NCBI RefSeq assembly: GCF_014356525.2
Contig: NC_052505.1
Span: forward strand, 53,806,379 to 53,870,378
DNA from: Nilaparvata lugens
Lineage: Eukaryota; Arthropoda; Insecta; Hemiptera; Delphacidae
Direction: 5' to 3'
Length of the DNA stretch: 64,000 bases
The position numbers were made by a program, and so were the translations under genes. Below, piece after piece: positions 36,373 to 49,000 of the stretch (position 1 is its first letter; every line of letters starts with the position of its first letter). Under the pieces are notes generated by a model. It searched no databases. It saw only the letters and a program-made list of their open reading frames with translations, and was not told where the DNA came from.

Positions 36373-38239
36373 AAGGAGAAAAATACATACAGTGAACCGC
36401 GATATTATATACCCCGTTCACCGTTATAGTACACTCCCTGTTAAAGTAGACTACATTTTTTACTGCAGTCCATTGAAACGTCTATATTTAGCTGAATGTT
36501 AGATTAGACTCCTACAAAGTAAATTAATCTTGTTTAGAGTATTATTGTTTTACATACCTCTCATGAGACGTCCACTGGGTAAAATATCCTGCTGTTGGAA
36601 ATGCTGCTCGCATATCTCTTTTCTACCAAGTGATTTTAGTGATAATTCTATGAGTTCTAGATTCCCTGAGAAATTGAAAACATATTTGGGATAGAAATTG
36701 TACCATTTTATTAAATTTTATCTAATGAGAAATCACTTGGAACTTTGATTAGCTACTTCAAACCAATGTCAACATGACTCTATTACTTTTATCTAAATAC
36801 ATGATCGACTCCTATTTTCTTTTCTGAATAGAACGTTTTATCAATTATTACAATAGAGTTCCAACAATCAATTGAGTTTCTCAATGTTCAAGAAATACTA
36901 CTATTCTAGGGCCAGGTTGCACAAACACATTATGCAATTTGACCGAGATTAGGTGCCGATTAATGACGTCTCCTGCTTTTCTAGATGGCTCCAGTATATA
37001 GCATTCAACTGTCATTTTATCTCATTTCATGCAACAGGGATGAGTAAATCTTCCAAGTACAATACCGCATTTCAACATGCTTTGTGCTAACGATGCTTTT
37101 ATTACTTCAAAAATCTATATGGAAAATGTATGAAAAAATTAGAAACTTGTCAAATGTATGTTATCTCCTTATCCGAAAGTTGAAAATTTCCTTTTAACTT
37201 TGAAAAATGAAGTACTATTCATGAATATTGTTCAATATCAAGGCTATATTTTACATTGAATTGATTAATGAATACTGAATAAAAATTAAACTCACCTGAG
37301 TTGTTCACCCAAATCTTTGCTGTGTCAGTATCCCGGGGAAAGGAGAACATTTTCAATCCTTCAACTTTTGCACGACTGTTGGAACATTTTTTTTCTGAAT
37401 GCGCATCTATTTCCCGACAAGATTTTCTATTTTATTTTGATTGAACTAGTTAATATAATAATCATTCAAAGAGTTTTCAAATTCTGGGAAGCCTACATAA
37501 TTAAAGTTGATAAATCTTTGAAATTCAATGACTAAGCTATAATAACTAGAATAACTAACTCCTAAAATTATGCAAAAAAATTATATATGAGAATTAGCAC
37601 TACTTAATTTTTTTCAAACTACTGGCATTAAAAAAATGTTTTGTTTTCAAATACCTACATGCTGAATTATTCAATTTTTGAAACATCAACAGAACAACAA
37701 GGACCCTATAATCAATTTATTATAAATATATTACTTCATCCCAAAAGTGGAGAATAGACACATTTCTACTATAAGATATTTCAATTTAATTTTTTTATTA
37801 ATGATAAGGACCTACAAACTAAAAATTATTGAATATTACAATACATATACTAGATAACCTAATTTTTCAATTTAAAACTTTCAATTGAATTTAAAATTAA
37901 ATTTATTTGATTCAAATTTAACATTATTCATAATCTTATTCAGAATTTGAGTATTTTCCTGCTGCTGCTGAACTATGAATGCACACTAACATAGTGATCA
38001 AACATCAGTGGACAGACGCGACTTGGAAAATTAAAAACATTCCACTTGTGACTTGGCAACAGGGTAACAGCACAGGAATTGGCAAGCATCCAAGCATGCA
38101 TGATTGTACGCGAGAGAGCACTGATGCGCCTGAGTATGTGTTAGTGCTTAGGTGGTGGGAGTGTGTCAACTGTCTGTCTGCACCTGTATCATAATATTAT
38201 GCGATCAAAATCTGAAATCAAGCGCGCTCTATCGAGAAT
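36373..38239. other. Unassigned region with a possible small MITE
   Basis: No gene is supported. At about 36909-37042 the ends GGGCCAGGTTGCACAAA and tttcatgcaacaggg form an imperfect inverted repeat like those of short hemipteran MITEs, but I cannot fix a target duplication. A 72-codon frame at 37317-37535 and a 71-codon frame at 37979-38194 have no recognisable relatives. Confidence 0.4.
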
Positions 38240-38335
38240 CTTGAGAATCTAGCCATGAGAACTCTGCGGTATGTTTATTCCGTGGTAAAAAATGAAAATT
38301 TATTTAATATCCGGTATACTCCATACCATACACGT
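38240..38335 (+). pseudogene. LINE C-terminus, upstream half (split by element 2)
   Basis: This short open stretch (LRYVYSVVKNENLFN and following) carries on in the same reading frame after 51590 once element 2 and one copy of its ACGT duplication are taken out. The sequence resembles the region after the RT domain of CR1/Jockey-type LINEs. The downstream half is annotated at 51590-52240. Too short alone to classify. Confidence 0.6.
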
Positions 38336-40300
38336 TGTCACGTTTTTTTTTTTTTTTTATATTAAATAACGATTAGCCTCCTGCTTGGCATCAGTCGGTA
38401 GAGCAGAAAATTTTGATATATTATAAAAATTAGGTCGTGGTTTTTTAATAGGATACAGTCTCATAAAAATCTTTATAGGCCCAGATATGAGCTTCCCCTA
38501 TAATTCTTGTAATTCATTAAAAAAATAAATATATCTACATGGTACTTATCCATAGTATTGAGGAATTGAAATAAATTGCACACCATAAACAATTTGATAC
38601 ATATATTAACAAATATTGCAAAAATAGATCAGGGCAAAAAATATAAAGAGCGATAAAAATATATAATAAAAATAGAACAATAATCGAAATCAGTAAACTA
38701 TCACAGGCTAATACTATTCTACAAATTATAGCACGAAACGTTACCATGTGCTTTTATTTTATAATCATATGCATCCTTTTGTATGTAGCTGCGATATAAG
38801 CTTGCTAATACTTGTCGACTTCGACAATTCCATAAAAAATAGATTCCTTAAAATCAACTTGATAAATTGGCAACCAATAATCCAAATATAGATATTAAAT
38901 TCTCTAGTATCTAATAGATTTCTTTGTAATGAATATATATTTTATCTCAGGGTGCAAGATTCGGCACCTGACGGAATAAGTAGAGCAATTCATCTAGTGA
39001 ATCAGAGCTACAACAAACTATCGCAAATTATTGCAAAAATTAAAGATCATATGAATATGTATTACAGCCTAGATTTATACTTCTCTGATTTATTAGAATT
39101 TCTGAAATGTACTGACTCATTACTCCTCTAATAAAATACCTTATACTATATTTACTTGCGCAAGTATTTTTTTACTAATTCTTAATTTATAAGAAAACCC
39201 TTTCGACGAGCTAGCTTTGATTATTATGTAATTTCGAAGCACTGAGGGCGCCCTGTCACTAATTCAATATTTCTCACTCACGTGTCGAAATCTTCTTATG
39301 AGCTGCTGATGTCGATCCAACTCTTGGTGGTCCTGGACTATGGTAGCCGGAGTCACTCTTCCAAGGGGTTACAAAATTATTTAAAATGAAAATGACTTCT
39401 GCTTTATAAGAGCATCACAAAGTCTTATAAGAAATTTAATAATTCAATCTAACTCTAGCTTTTTACAAGTTATAGCAAGGTATTATGCTCTATAATATTT
39501 AGGGACCTCTCATGGTGGCATTTGGCAGGCGAGTGTTGGTTCTCCTTTCTCAATTTTACAATTCTCATTTCCGACTTCCAAATTTACATTAAATTTGAAT
39601 ATCCTAGTCCTCCGCCATTCGAGGTTCAAATAGACCGTACTAAAATATTAAATTATTACTTATGTTGTATGTTTAATAATTTCTTTGCCTTCGGCCATAT
39701 CCATAACATAGACTATACAACAATTTTGTATAAATCCCAATCATTCGTAGAAATATATATAAATATTTTTGAATCGGCATACTATTGCCGCCTATAACCT
39801 GCCATTATGTGATTGGTGCATGCAAATTGTTCCAGTATTCATGCGCTTGGTAACCTCCTATTTCCTGGATACATTTAATTATTTTTAAATATGCCCTCTA
39901 CATGCTAGTTAATTTTCTATATGTTACTATTTGTTTCATGCATCATAATAGTTAGCCACGTGACCTTTTGTTCCTCCAAATTGCATACCGTTTTGCCACA
40001 ATAGATTTCTGCCAAGGTGCTTGGTCAGATTCTACGTTGCATAGCTCGGTCGATCGTTAGGTCACCGATCACTAAATGTTTATGCCTAACCTCAACCTTC
40101 AATATTTTATAATATATTATATATTAGCAAAAAAAAAATATTTCAATTCCTTTTAGGCTGTTGTAGAGTTTAGCCAGGACAAGCTGATGTTATCTAATCT
40201 TTATGTTATCTCTTTGGCGATATTAGCCAGTTACTTTACTCAGACCTATTAATATTTCAGCTAGGGATTTTTATATCTACCCAAATTTCAATATGTTACA
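38336..40300 (-). repeat. Element 2 LTR (3' LTR)
   Basis: This 1965-bp LTR runs on the plus strand from TGTCACG to ATGTTACA. It contains a long T run at 38342-38358. The 91-codon frame at 39522-39797 is also present, shortened by a one-base difference, in the other LTR and is not a gene. The older LTR copies at 203, 12165 and 17895 belong to this family. Confidence 0.9.
38376..38445 (+). other. tRNA-Lys-like block in the LTR (antisense to the element)
   Basis: Read on the plus strand, cagtcggtagagca (from 38391) equals the D-arm of animal tRNA-Lys(CTT), and ggtcgtggtt (38433-38442) equals the start of its T-arm. The order is correct, with AT-rich filler where the anticodon arm should be. The acceptor stem and CCA end are not preserved, so it is not a working tRNA gene. 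In the element's own RNA the block is antisense to the tRNA. Confidence 0.65.
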
Positions 40301-40315
40301 CGCGCCCCCTGGATT
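40301..40315 (-). promoter_or_regulatory. Polypurine-tract-like sequence of element 2
   Basis: On the minus strand, CCAGGGGGCGCG immediately precedes the LTR start TGTAACA. It is the equivalent of the G run in element 1 and marks the 3' end of the interior. Confidence 0.5.
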
Positions 40316-41469
40316 TGAATTCAAAATATTTGAGAATCACAATGTTTTTAATGAAAATCCACCCTTCAATACATCGATATATTCCATACTTTGTCTACAG
40401 AATATACTCTCAAATTTTTATCATAGTTTGCAGATCTATCTGCTGCGCCTCCCTTAGACCTCTATCAAATACAATAACAAATTCTCCTTATCAACACAAA
40501 AATATCGTAAATATAATCTCCTAGACACCTTCCTCCTTACAACACTCAGAACATAGTATTTTTAAATTTGCCGCTCGCAAGGCCACCAACCTAACTACAC
40601 ACATTTCTCGATTCTCTCATAATTAATTGATCCCTTTCAAACAATAATTTCGATGTACAAAATTTCTGGGGCTTATATTTTATTGTAATTCCTAGGTCTT
40701 AATATAAATAATTTTCAATATATCAGGTACAATTCTTTTCTTTTGCTAATGGTTCTTTGGCTTTAGGTAACTAGCATTCATTTTAGGTTTTTTTGGTAAC
40801 AAACATGGCATAACTAACGGTAATAAATATAAAACATATAAATAAATATATAAACATTGATAAATACAATAAATAACAGTAATGAATAACATTTTGGGTT
40901 ACAATACTTCTTTCATAATCATGTGTTTAACAGACGTTACATTTATTTGATTTGGGTTGCTTTGGCCAGCTGACTACTTGTTCTACATTTCATACTGCTA
41001 CGTCAGAATTTGCTATCGAATCTCATAGTTATCCTAACTGCTACATTTTTTCCTCTCAAAGGTAATTAACAAATTTTAAAAATACTATCCCCGCTTGTGT
41101 CCTTTTTTATCTGATGTATATTATTTAATTACATAATTAAAAATTATTCTTTGGCTTGTTGCAGGCTTCTAACGGTTGGAAGGAATCGAAAATCTGATTT
41201 GTTAATTCAACACGAGGTTGCTTCATCAATATTAAATTTATTAAGAAAGGTCAGTAATTGGCTTGATAGTGGTGTTTTCCTTTGACTACTTATCATATTT
41301 ATTTCAAATTCGATGATATTTCATGTAGAATTGTTGTTGTTTTTCCCGTATCTTTTGGCTTTCTGCTTGTAGCTATACTGCTGTAGGCCGGTTGGTTATC
41401 TGCTGTTGATTGTTGAGGCTGTCCTATTATTAATCTATCCTTCATAAATTTAGAGCCCTTGTATCTTGT
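40316..41469. other. Element 2 interior, 3' non-coding part
   Basis: This is AT-rich sequence between the last coding block and the 3' LTR. No pol-like motif is visible on either strand. The plus-strand frame 40315-40524 is antisense to the element and unsupported. Confidence 0.55.
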
Positions 41470-42744
41470 TTATTCTTTCTTCAAATAACTCCTTGTTCCT
41501 TTAATAATAATTTCTTCTAATTGATCCAAAGCCTTCCATTTATTTTCTTCCAATACTATCCACATAGATTCTTTATAAACAACCTTAATCATATCAGGAA
41601 ACAGTTTCGTAAAGCAAGATTTTTCATAGGCCATAAACTTCTTCAATAATATTATCCCCTTCATTATTTCATCAACATCACAATTTTTAGCAAACATCAC
41701 GGCCTTAATAACAAACAATTTCACCATACAAGATTTCCAACAGTCAACAAATTCCTTCAACACTAACATGGTCTTAATTATAACATCAATAGCATCACTT
41801 TTCAATATTATCACAGACATGGTAATCCACACAATACAATAAATCAAAACACTAATCAGTTCTTTAATAATATAATCTTTCCACATATAATAGTCCGGTA
41901 CTCCCATTTTATTTACATTATTTCTTATTTCTTTCACTCTTCCTAGACACCATTTATCCTTCATCAATCTCAATAAGTAGTCCACTTTATAATTATCATC
42001 CACGCATGAATCCATAGTAGTTTCGTAAGCAGCTCCGGTTTTGTTCCAATTATTTGATTCCTTTTTTCGGTCACATCGCTGATTTTCTTCCTTAAAACGT
42101 ATGTGCCGCGGATGCATGCCGTCAGCCTCTTCCTGTCCTCCATCCTGGTCTCGGTCCGGTATCCTCCTCGGGCGTTTAAAACGTGCATGCAGCCTCCATC
42201 GGCGCGCGCGGTTCCTCCTTCGTCGATTCTTCCGCCTCCGGGCCTTGTGATGCATCTTCTTCTTCTCCCGAATGCCGCCCTCTCTGTCCTGATGTCGGCC
42301 GTCCGGTGTCCTCGTCGGGCGTTTCCGTCTCCGGGCCTTGCGGTGAGTGCTCCTTTTGTCTGGTAGTCCGTCCTCCCTGGTGTCATCCTCTTGGTCCTCT
42401 ATCTTGGGGTCCTTGGTCTGCCTCGGTGGGGTCGATTGATGTGGATGCGGATCTGATACATTTTCAATTTGTTCTGTATCCACCAACTCCTTAATTATAG
42501 CATGATCCTGGTGGCTGTTGGTGTTCTCTGGCGGTGAGGGATCTTCGGTAGGGAACAGGATGCTTAGTAGGGTTTGATGCTTGCGGCTGGTTTTTGGTGG
42601 TGGTTTATCTGGTATTGGCTTTTGTTCTTCTAATAATATTTTCGGTAAATCATTTCTAAAGGTGGTGTGTGATGTTGAAATATCTTGCTTTTCTTTGTTT
42701 GTTTCATTGGAGCTTGCAGGCGTTATATCGGGGGTATCATATAT
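41470..42744 (-). pseudogene. Element 2 downstream coding block with basic tandem repeat
   Basis: This frame is in phase with gag and separated from it by one TGA at 42745-42747. It begins with a polar Pro-rich segment and continues to a very basic, GC-rich domain (about 42130-42350). The repeats there open with HRKARRRK, HHKARRRK, HARFKRPR and HIRFK at roughly 20-31 residue spacing. A Trp/Ile/Lys-rich segment of about 200 residues then ends at 41470. The first part recalls the RH[VI]RFK domain of element 1. The last part (YYMWKDYIIKELISVLIYC and similar) has hydrophobic stretches but no recognised family. It is not a reverse transcriptase or integrase by any motif I can see. Confidence 0.55.
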
Positions 42745-44721
42745 TCATAATTTTTTAGCTGTAGTCTTCTCTGTGTTTGGTGGTGGGTTATCTTGTGTTT
42801 TTTGTTGATTTGATCTGGACACATGCTCTAATGTGTAGTTTGTACTTATTTGTTGAGGTGGCGGTTTGTAATTTCTGTTGTAATTATTCTGAGTGTAACC
42901 ATTATTTGAGTTTAATCGATCACGGCCATCATAATAATTCCTGCGGTTGCTCTGATGGGTGTAATGATTAGTTGTGCAATTTTGAACATTTTTATTATTC
43001 CAGTTACTATTTTGTTTGTGCTCATAGCGGCGTTCAAATTGAGGGGCAGATCGGGAGCGATCATATGATACCGGTTCATAGTTTTGGCTGGTATACTGAT
43101 TACTTTTTGAGTTATGTTGATTCTGTGTGTATCTTTGGTCTGATTGGTGGTTTGACATTGCCATCACAGACTGTATGCAATATAGATGATTTATTAGCTG
43201 TTTGCAATCAGTAATGGGTTGTGTGGCGAGTGCCATTCTAACTTGATACGGTAGTTTCTTTAGAATAATACTTGCTAATGCCGATTCGTTTATGGGCTCG
43301 CTCAATTGAGAATTTTTGAACTGTAGGGCAGTGACGAAAGTGGTACATGCACCGTCTAACTTAGGGTTGAAATCGCATGATATGATGTCCGCTAGCACGT
43401 CCAACTGTTTACTTCTGCTCCAATACTGTTCCAGGAAGACGGCTACAAACTCATCCAATGATGTAAATTCATGGGCTCTACTCCGAAAGAACATCAGGGG
43501 TTCGCCAATTAATAAACTAGTCAAACGAAGACGCCACATGCTCCAAGAGGTAGGTGCTAGAGTTTGTACTAATTTTATCTGATCAATGAATGGTTGAGGT
43601 TGCAAATGGCAATCAGTATTATAATATTTACCCAGTCCTTGCAATATACTATGTGAATTGATGTTATCTGCTTGAATTCCTTGAGGTCATTGTTGGATAT
43701 AATTTTCTAATACTGTTATTTTCTCCTGTGCCATCTGCCATTGACTATTATGTGTAATTTTATTAGCATTTACTTCTTGATCTAATTGAGTCAGAGTGGA
43801 TTTTTGAATTAGTAGAGTTCCGTTTAAAGCCTTACAGGTTTCTGTGTTCTGATTGATACTACCTTGCAGTTGGTTCATTTTTGTGGACATATTAATCTGT
43901 TTATTTTGTATATCTTTAATACTGTTAATATTTTTATCAACTGTAGTTGTTAAATTTTGATTGGCAACGGTAATTTGTTTGTTGATTTCTTGATGGCAAT
44001 CGGCCTTAATGTTAGTTGTTAAATCCTGAATAGGTGTAGTGATTTGTGTGGTTAAGTTATCTATCCTTTCGTTTAGTTCACAGGTAACCGTATCCAACCT
44101 TTCCGATAATCCTGCCATAACTTTATCCTGACTTTCCCTCTGTAGATTTATCATTGCTTTTAACTCTTCTCTATGATTCTCTACTTCACTCTCAATAGTA
44201 TCTAACCGCCGTTCTACTGATTGTATGGCGTCTGCTGTCTCTTTCATGCCCTGTTCCACTGTTTGCTTATTTGCCTCTTTTATTGCCGCATTCTCTTTTT
44301 TAATTTCCTGCATCATGTTATCCATTGTGTTTTGTAACATAATATTGAACATACTGCTAGTTTGTTCCATTATTACCCTTTTAAATGGATCTAGCTCTGT
44401 GACTGAAAATATACTTTGTTTGCTCAGATGTGACTCGGCCTCTGGAGATGCGGGTTCTGCAGGTAGCTCCTCGCCCCCTTCGAAGTTGATCTCTGCTATC
44501 CGTTGATTCAATGGTATGTCAGCGGCGTCGATTCGAGTGGATGATAGAGGTTGCAGACCTTGTTGATCGAAGACTATCGACCCGACACTTCCTGGTTCCC
44601 TTTCTCGTGGCGTATTGGCATCTACCATGGTGGGGTTTGATGTGCTGGGGGTCGACAAAGTGGGATCTGTGCAACCGCCGTACATATATGAAACTTCAGA
44701 GTTTGCGGGAGTGTGATTCAT
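42745..44721 (-). pseudogene. Element 2 gag (capsid region) with one in-frame TGA
   Basis: I take the start as MNHTPANSEV at 44721; the frame is open a further 24 codons upstream but with an implausible hydrophobic leader. Residues of about 115-345 form long coiled coils (for example ESEVENHREELKAMINLQRE). After an in-frame TGA at 43687-43689 the frame continues with a Gypsy-type capsid segment: WSMWRLRLTSLL, SLDEFVAVFLEQYW, LKKLPYQVRMAL. A Gln/Asn/Tyr-rich tail follows and ends at a TGA (42745-42747). No CCHC zinc knuckle is seen. Gag forms the retrotransposon particle. The absence of a following pol makes this a gag-only element. Confidence 0.75.
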
Positions 44722-45274
44722 TATGACAATATGATAAATGCTAATTGAAAAAGTGATGAATGATATGCAAAAATGCTTAAAAAAGAGACACAAACCGGGA
44801 CTTACAGTGAGACAGTTATGTGCAAAGTGTTTGGATATCCAAAAATAAGGTATTTATACTTAAGTTTTTTATAATGCTCTAGCGCTTCGATATTGAATAT
44901 TGATTCCTGACAAGTTTACAGACTGTGACTTTTTTTCCAACCGGCTTATACATAATATATTCTTGACTAGAAAGTAATAGCAGCTTAGGCTTATAAAATA
45001 TAATATCTCTCCCTATAAAATATATTTTCTACAATAACAATAATATGAAATTTTCTTTAAAACATATAATTTCTCTTTATTTAAAGCTATTGATTCCCCA
45101 AAAAGTAATACAAAGTTTAATTCGCCTGTTTTCCTCAATACTCATATATCTATAGTTTCATTATCCATCCACGGAAAATTTTAATATGACTAGACTTGTC
45201 TTTAATTATTATCCTCAATATGGGTCTTGACTTAATTTCAAATAATTATTTAATGAGCTCAGCTCTCATCATCA

Positions 45275-45333
45275 GTCCCACGTTGGTACGGCATGTTTGT
45301 GTCGTATACGTGGCCTATCACATTGGGCGACAT
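45275..45333 (-). promoter_or_regulatory. Primer binding site region of element 2, duplicated
   Basis: Two tRNA-Lys-type sites lie here on the minus strand. TGTCGCCCAATGTGATAGG starts at 45332, six bases inside the LTR end. TGCCGTACCAACGTGGGAC starts at 45293 and keeps the CCAACGTGGG part of the expected tRNA-Lys complement. Each is preceded by the same gacacaaacatg-type word, so a short segment covering the LTR end and primer site seems to have been duplicated. Confidence 0.6.
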
Positions 45334-46004
45334 GTTTGTGTCACATTATTTTTTTTATATTTAAATAACGATTAGCCTCCTGCTTGGCATCAGTCGGTAG
45401 AGCATGAAATATTTTGATATAATTATAAAAATTAGGTCGTGGTTTTTTGATAGGATACAGTCTCATAAAAATCTTTATAGGCCCAGATATGAGCTTCCCC
45501 TATGATTCTTGTAATTCATTAAAAAAATAAATATATATATACTTGGTACTTATCCTATAGTATTGAGGAATTAAGATAAATTGCACACCATGAACAATTT
45601 GATACATATATTAACAAATATTGCAAAAATAGATCAGGGCAAAAAATATAAAGAGCGATAAAAATATATAATATAAAAATAGAACAATAATCGAAATCAG
45701 TAAACTATCACAGGCTAAATACTATTCTACAAATTTATAGCACGAAACGTTACCATGTGCTTTTATTTTATAATCATATGCATCCTTTTGTATGTAGCTG
45801 CGATATAAGCTCGCTAATACTTGTCGACTTGGACAATTCCATAAAAAATAGATTCCTTAAAATCAACTTGATAAATTGGCAACCAATAATCCAAATATAT
45901 ATATTAAATTCTCTAGTATCTAATAGATTTCTTTGTAATGAATATATATTTTATCTCAGGGTGCAAGATTCGGCACCTGACGGAATAAGTGGAGCAATTC
46001 ATCT

Positions 46005-49000
46005 TAGTCCAGGCGCTGGCTTACATTGAGCATGCATGAGAGAGGCAGAGAATTTGACTTCGGATTATTGTTAGGGGGTCTTTAGTGTATATGAAACTCG
46101 ATGTCGTCACGTCCCAGGGTGGTCGACAGCTTGGGGGGAGGGGGTAAGTTGTAAAAAACGCGCGTTTATAAAATCGCCTGTCCTGCAGTGACTATTCATA
46201 GTACAGCTTTTAATTTTTTCTCAATATTATGTACACATAACTGGCTTTCAATGTGGTCCTATACTTTTTTGCGATAAATCGCATAGTTTTTCCGTAAAAA
46301 AATAAAATATCTCGAAAAATGTATTTTTTTATTATGGACATTTTGTTATTTCTCGAATATTCAAGTAGTTAGCCGACTTAGAGGAAAAGGCTCCCAATAA
46401 ACGTTGTAGGCCGTTTCTTGCTGAATCCAATGATATATATAGTTTGGGGGTTACGATCATAGATGCGGCGGTGGGAGGGGGATAAGTAGCACTGTTACAC
46501 TGCGGCGCGGACCTCCCCCATGATTAATGCGCGTAATAGCCTGTCTATCGCATCGCTCCTACTAGTCTATACATTCAAATTATGTATTTCAGGAACGCTA
46601 TCTTATGTATTTTCGGTCGCTGAACATGATTTTTCAACTTTCAAGCCTTAATAATTGATAATTCTCATCATAATATACTAATTATGGTCAAAATTACAAA
46701 CTTCATCTCATTATCATTATTTATGATTACATTGTAATGATAAACCATCCTGTTGGGAATCCTAATGTTTTTCTCAGTCGATAGAAAACTGATATTCCAT
46801 TAAGAGAGAATAATTATTCGATTTAGCTCAATGATCACTTTGGAATTGCGAAAGTCAAGTAATGGAGTAAGTTAAACAAATAATATAGGCTACCCCATAT
46901 AGAGCACCATGTAACAGGAGTAAAATATTTTCTTAATATAAATTTACAGTTGAAGCACAAATAATGCCAATTACTCCAATAATCTTATTTATCCCATAAT
47001 CTTATAATAATATTTATCTTGACTAAATATTTGATTACAAGGGAAATACAACTCTAAAGCTACGTTTACACCAAAGTTATTAAGGAGATGTTAATATAAC
47101 TTAATCTTTATAGATTCTATTAGATTGAACATAACTTATCATACATATGATGGACATATGTGTTTGTCAAGTTCCGTTCAATCTAAAAGAATCTATAAAG
47201 ATTAAGTTATTAACATTTTATTAATAACTTTGGTGTAAACGCAGCTTTATCAACTGATTTCTGTAACTTATATCTACGAATAGATACTTTTCATCTGGCT
47301 GAGTTTGACTGATTGTCTTGGGGTGGTACTTGAATGAAAGTGGAATGAGAGATATCTTTGTTGAATTTGAAATATTTGGAGAGAATACTGTTGGAAATCT
47401 ATTGAGGGGAGATCAGTATAATTAAGGTGTGAGAGCAAGCAATCAATTCAATGAAACAACTACAAGGACTCATGAACGGTTCAAATATGAGAGATTGTCA
47501 AAGTATATTTGAAAGAAGTCAGGAGCTATTTGTGGAGTTTTTTAGAATCAAAATCAATGACTACTTGAAATTTATGACTGATAGAAGAAGAAATTAAAAG
47601 AAGAATTAAACGTCAATAATAAGCTAACATAGTTTAAATTATCTTAAATTGTATTCATGCTCATAAGGAAGGACTCTAGTATTGCACATAGAAACTGTAC
47701 GAGAAAAGATCCCATACTTTTTTCATTCAATCACACAAACTATGTTATAAAGTCTGTGTTGTATCTAGAAAATATAAAAAAATACCCATAGAAGTAGAAA
47801 ATAATTTCCAATAAGGAAACATTAAATCCATACAGTCAATACATTGACTCTCTGTCAAATGAAACCTTGAATCATGCTTTGGAGCAAACCCTCATTCGAT
47901 CATCCAAAACTGAGTGATTGGAATAGCTAGTTCTTCAAAGGCTTTCCTAAAATGGCTGCTACTATATAAATAAATCTTCCATCAAAGATATTCTGTTCAA
48001 GTATGTTGACATCATTATGGATATCACTGGAGATTGTGAAGAAAGTCATCTAATGAAGTAAAACAAGAATAATGAGAGATGAGAATGATTTCCAGAAGCA
48101 TAATCTTCTCAAGAGAACATAACATTTTTCTTCAAGACTCTGATGGACAACAGAATCTGCATAATGTATCAATGGTCTGTAAGCAAGTGAAGAAGTGTGT
48201 GATTCTCTGTTGAACGTATAGAAAGAAATAGTTATTCGGTCTCCAACGATTTTTATCTGAACATAGTTGTGGCAAATTGTAAAAGTGTATTCTCACCTAT
48301 AAAAAGAAACAGAGTTCTTTCATTCTCCACGATGCAATCAAACAAAAATCCTACTCTTAGTTAATTCTAGAACAAAAATATCTGATCTCTGTATTTTTAC
48401 TAGGTAGCTGTTTAAAGATAATTCAGCATTGAAGTTTTAGTTCAGCATGCATTTCTACAATAACCGCAATCTCTGTCAACATCTGATGGATATTTGAAAA
48501 AAAACTCTTAATCTCACTTGGCCCATGAAATTGTAAGTGAAACTAGTTGTGGATTTGACTAAATCCCTAAATATCGTTGACAAATTCGCATAATGATGAC
48601 ATGGCTCTCCTGAATTCAACTCCTACTTCACTTTTCAAAACTTCAATACGCTGCAAGATTATGGAAACTTTGTGATGAGAAGTTATGAAAATTCTCAATA
48701 AAGATGGAGTGATACAGGTGGACATAGCTTTTCATGTCTATGGTCTAAAATCAAACAAAGGTAGTGAACATATTAGAAGCAGCAGAGTAAAAGAATCACT
48801 CCAATAATATGCTCTCCAAACCATCGAGACTTGATTTCTAAATCTGTGGCAGAGATTTATTAATGTGACATGCAAGAATCTATAAAGGAATAATCCATAC
48901 ATTAGCTACGTGCAGGAATACATACATTCATTCATTCATTTGTGGATAAAATTACAAATCATATAAATATGTTTGGGAAAGAATAACAGGCATGGCCCAA

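Noticed and set aside
36158..36421. Poly-Ser protein, and the similar frames at 32175-32388
   Set aside because: They are artefacts of GAA/GA-rich low-complexity DNA.
38376..38445. Functional tRNA gene
   Set aside because: Only the D-arm and part of the T-arm match. The acceptor stem, anticodon arm and T-loop are not conserved and the arm spacing is wrong.
42103..42494. Plus-strand Ser/Pro-rich genes opposite the element 2 basic domain
   Set aside because: They are antisense shadows of the GC-rich tandem repeat, whose minus-strand frame is in phase with gag.
47057..47247. Regulatory attenuator or miRNA-type hairpin
   Set aside because: The TA target duplication and terminal inverted repeats show that it is a MITE. 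There is no independent sign of processing.
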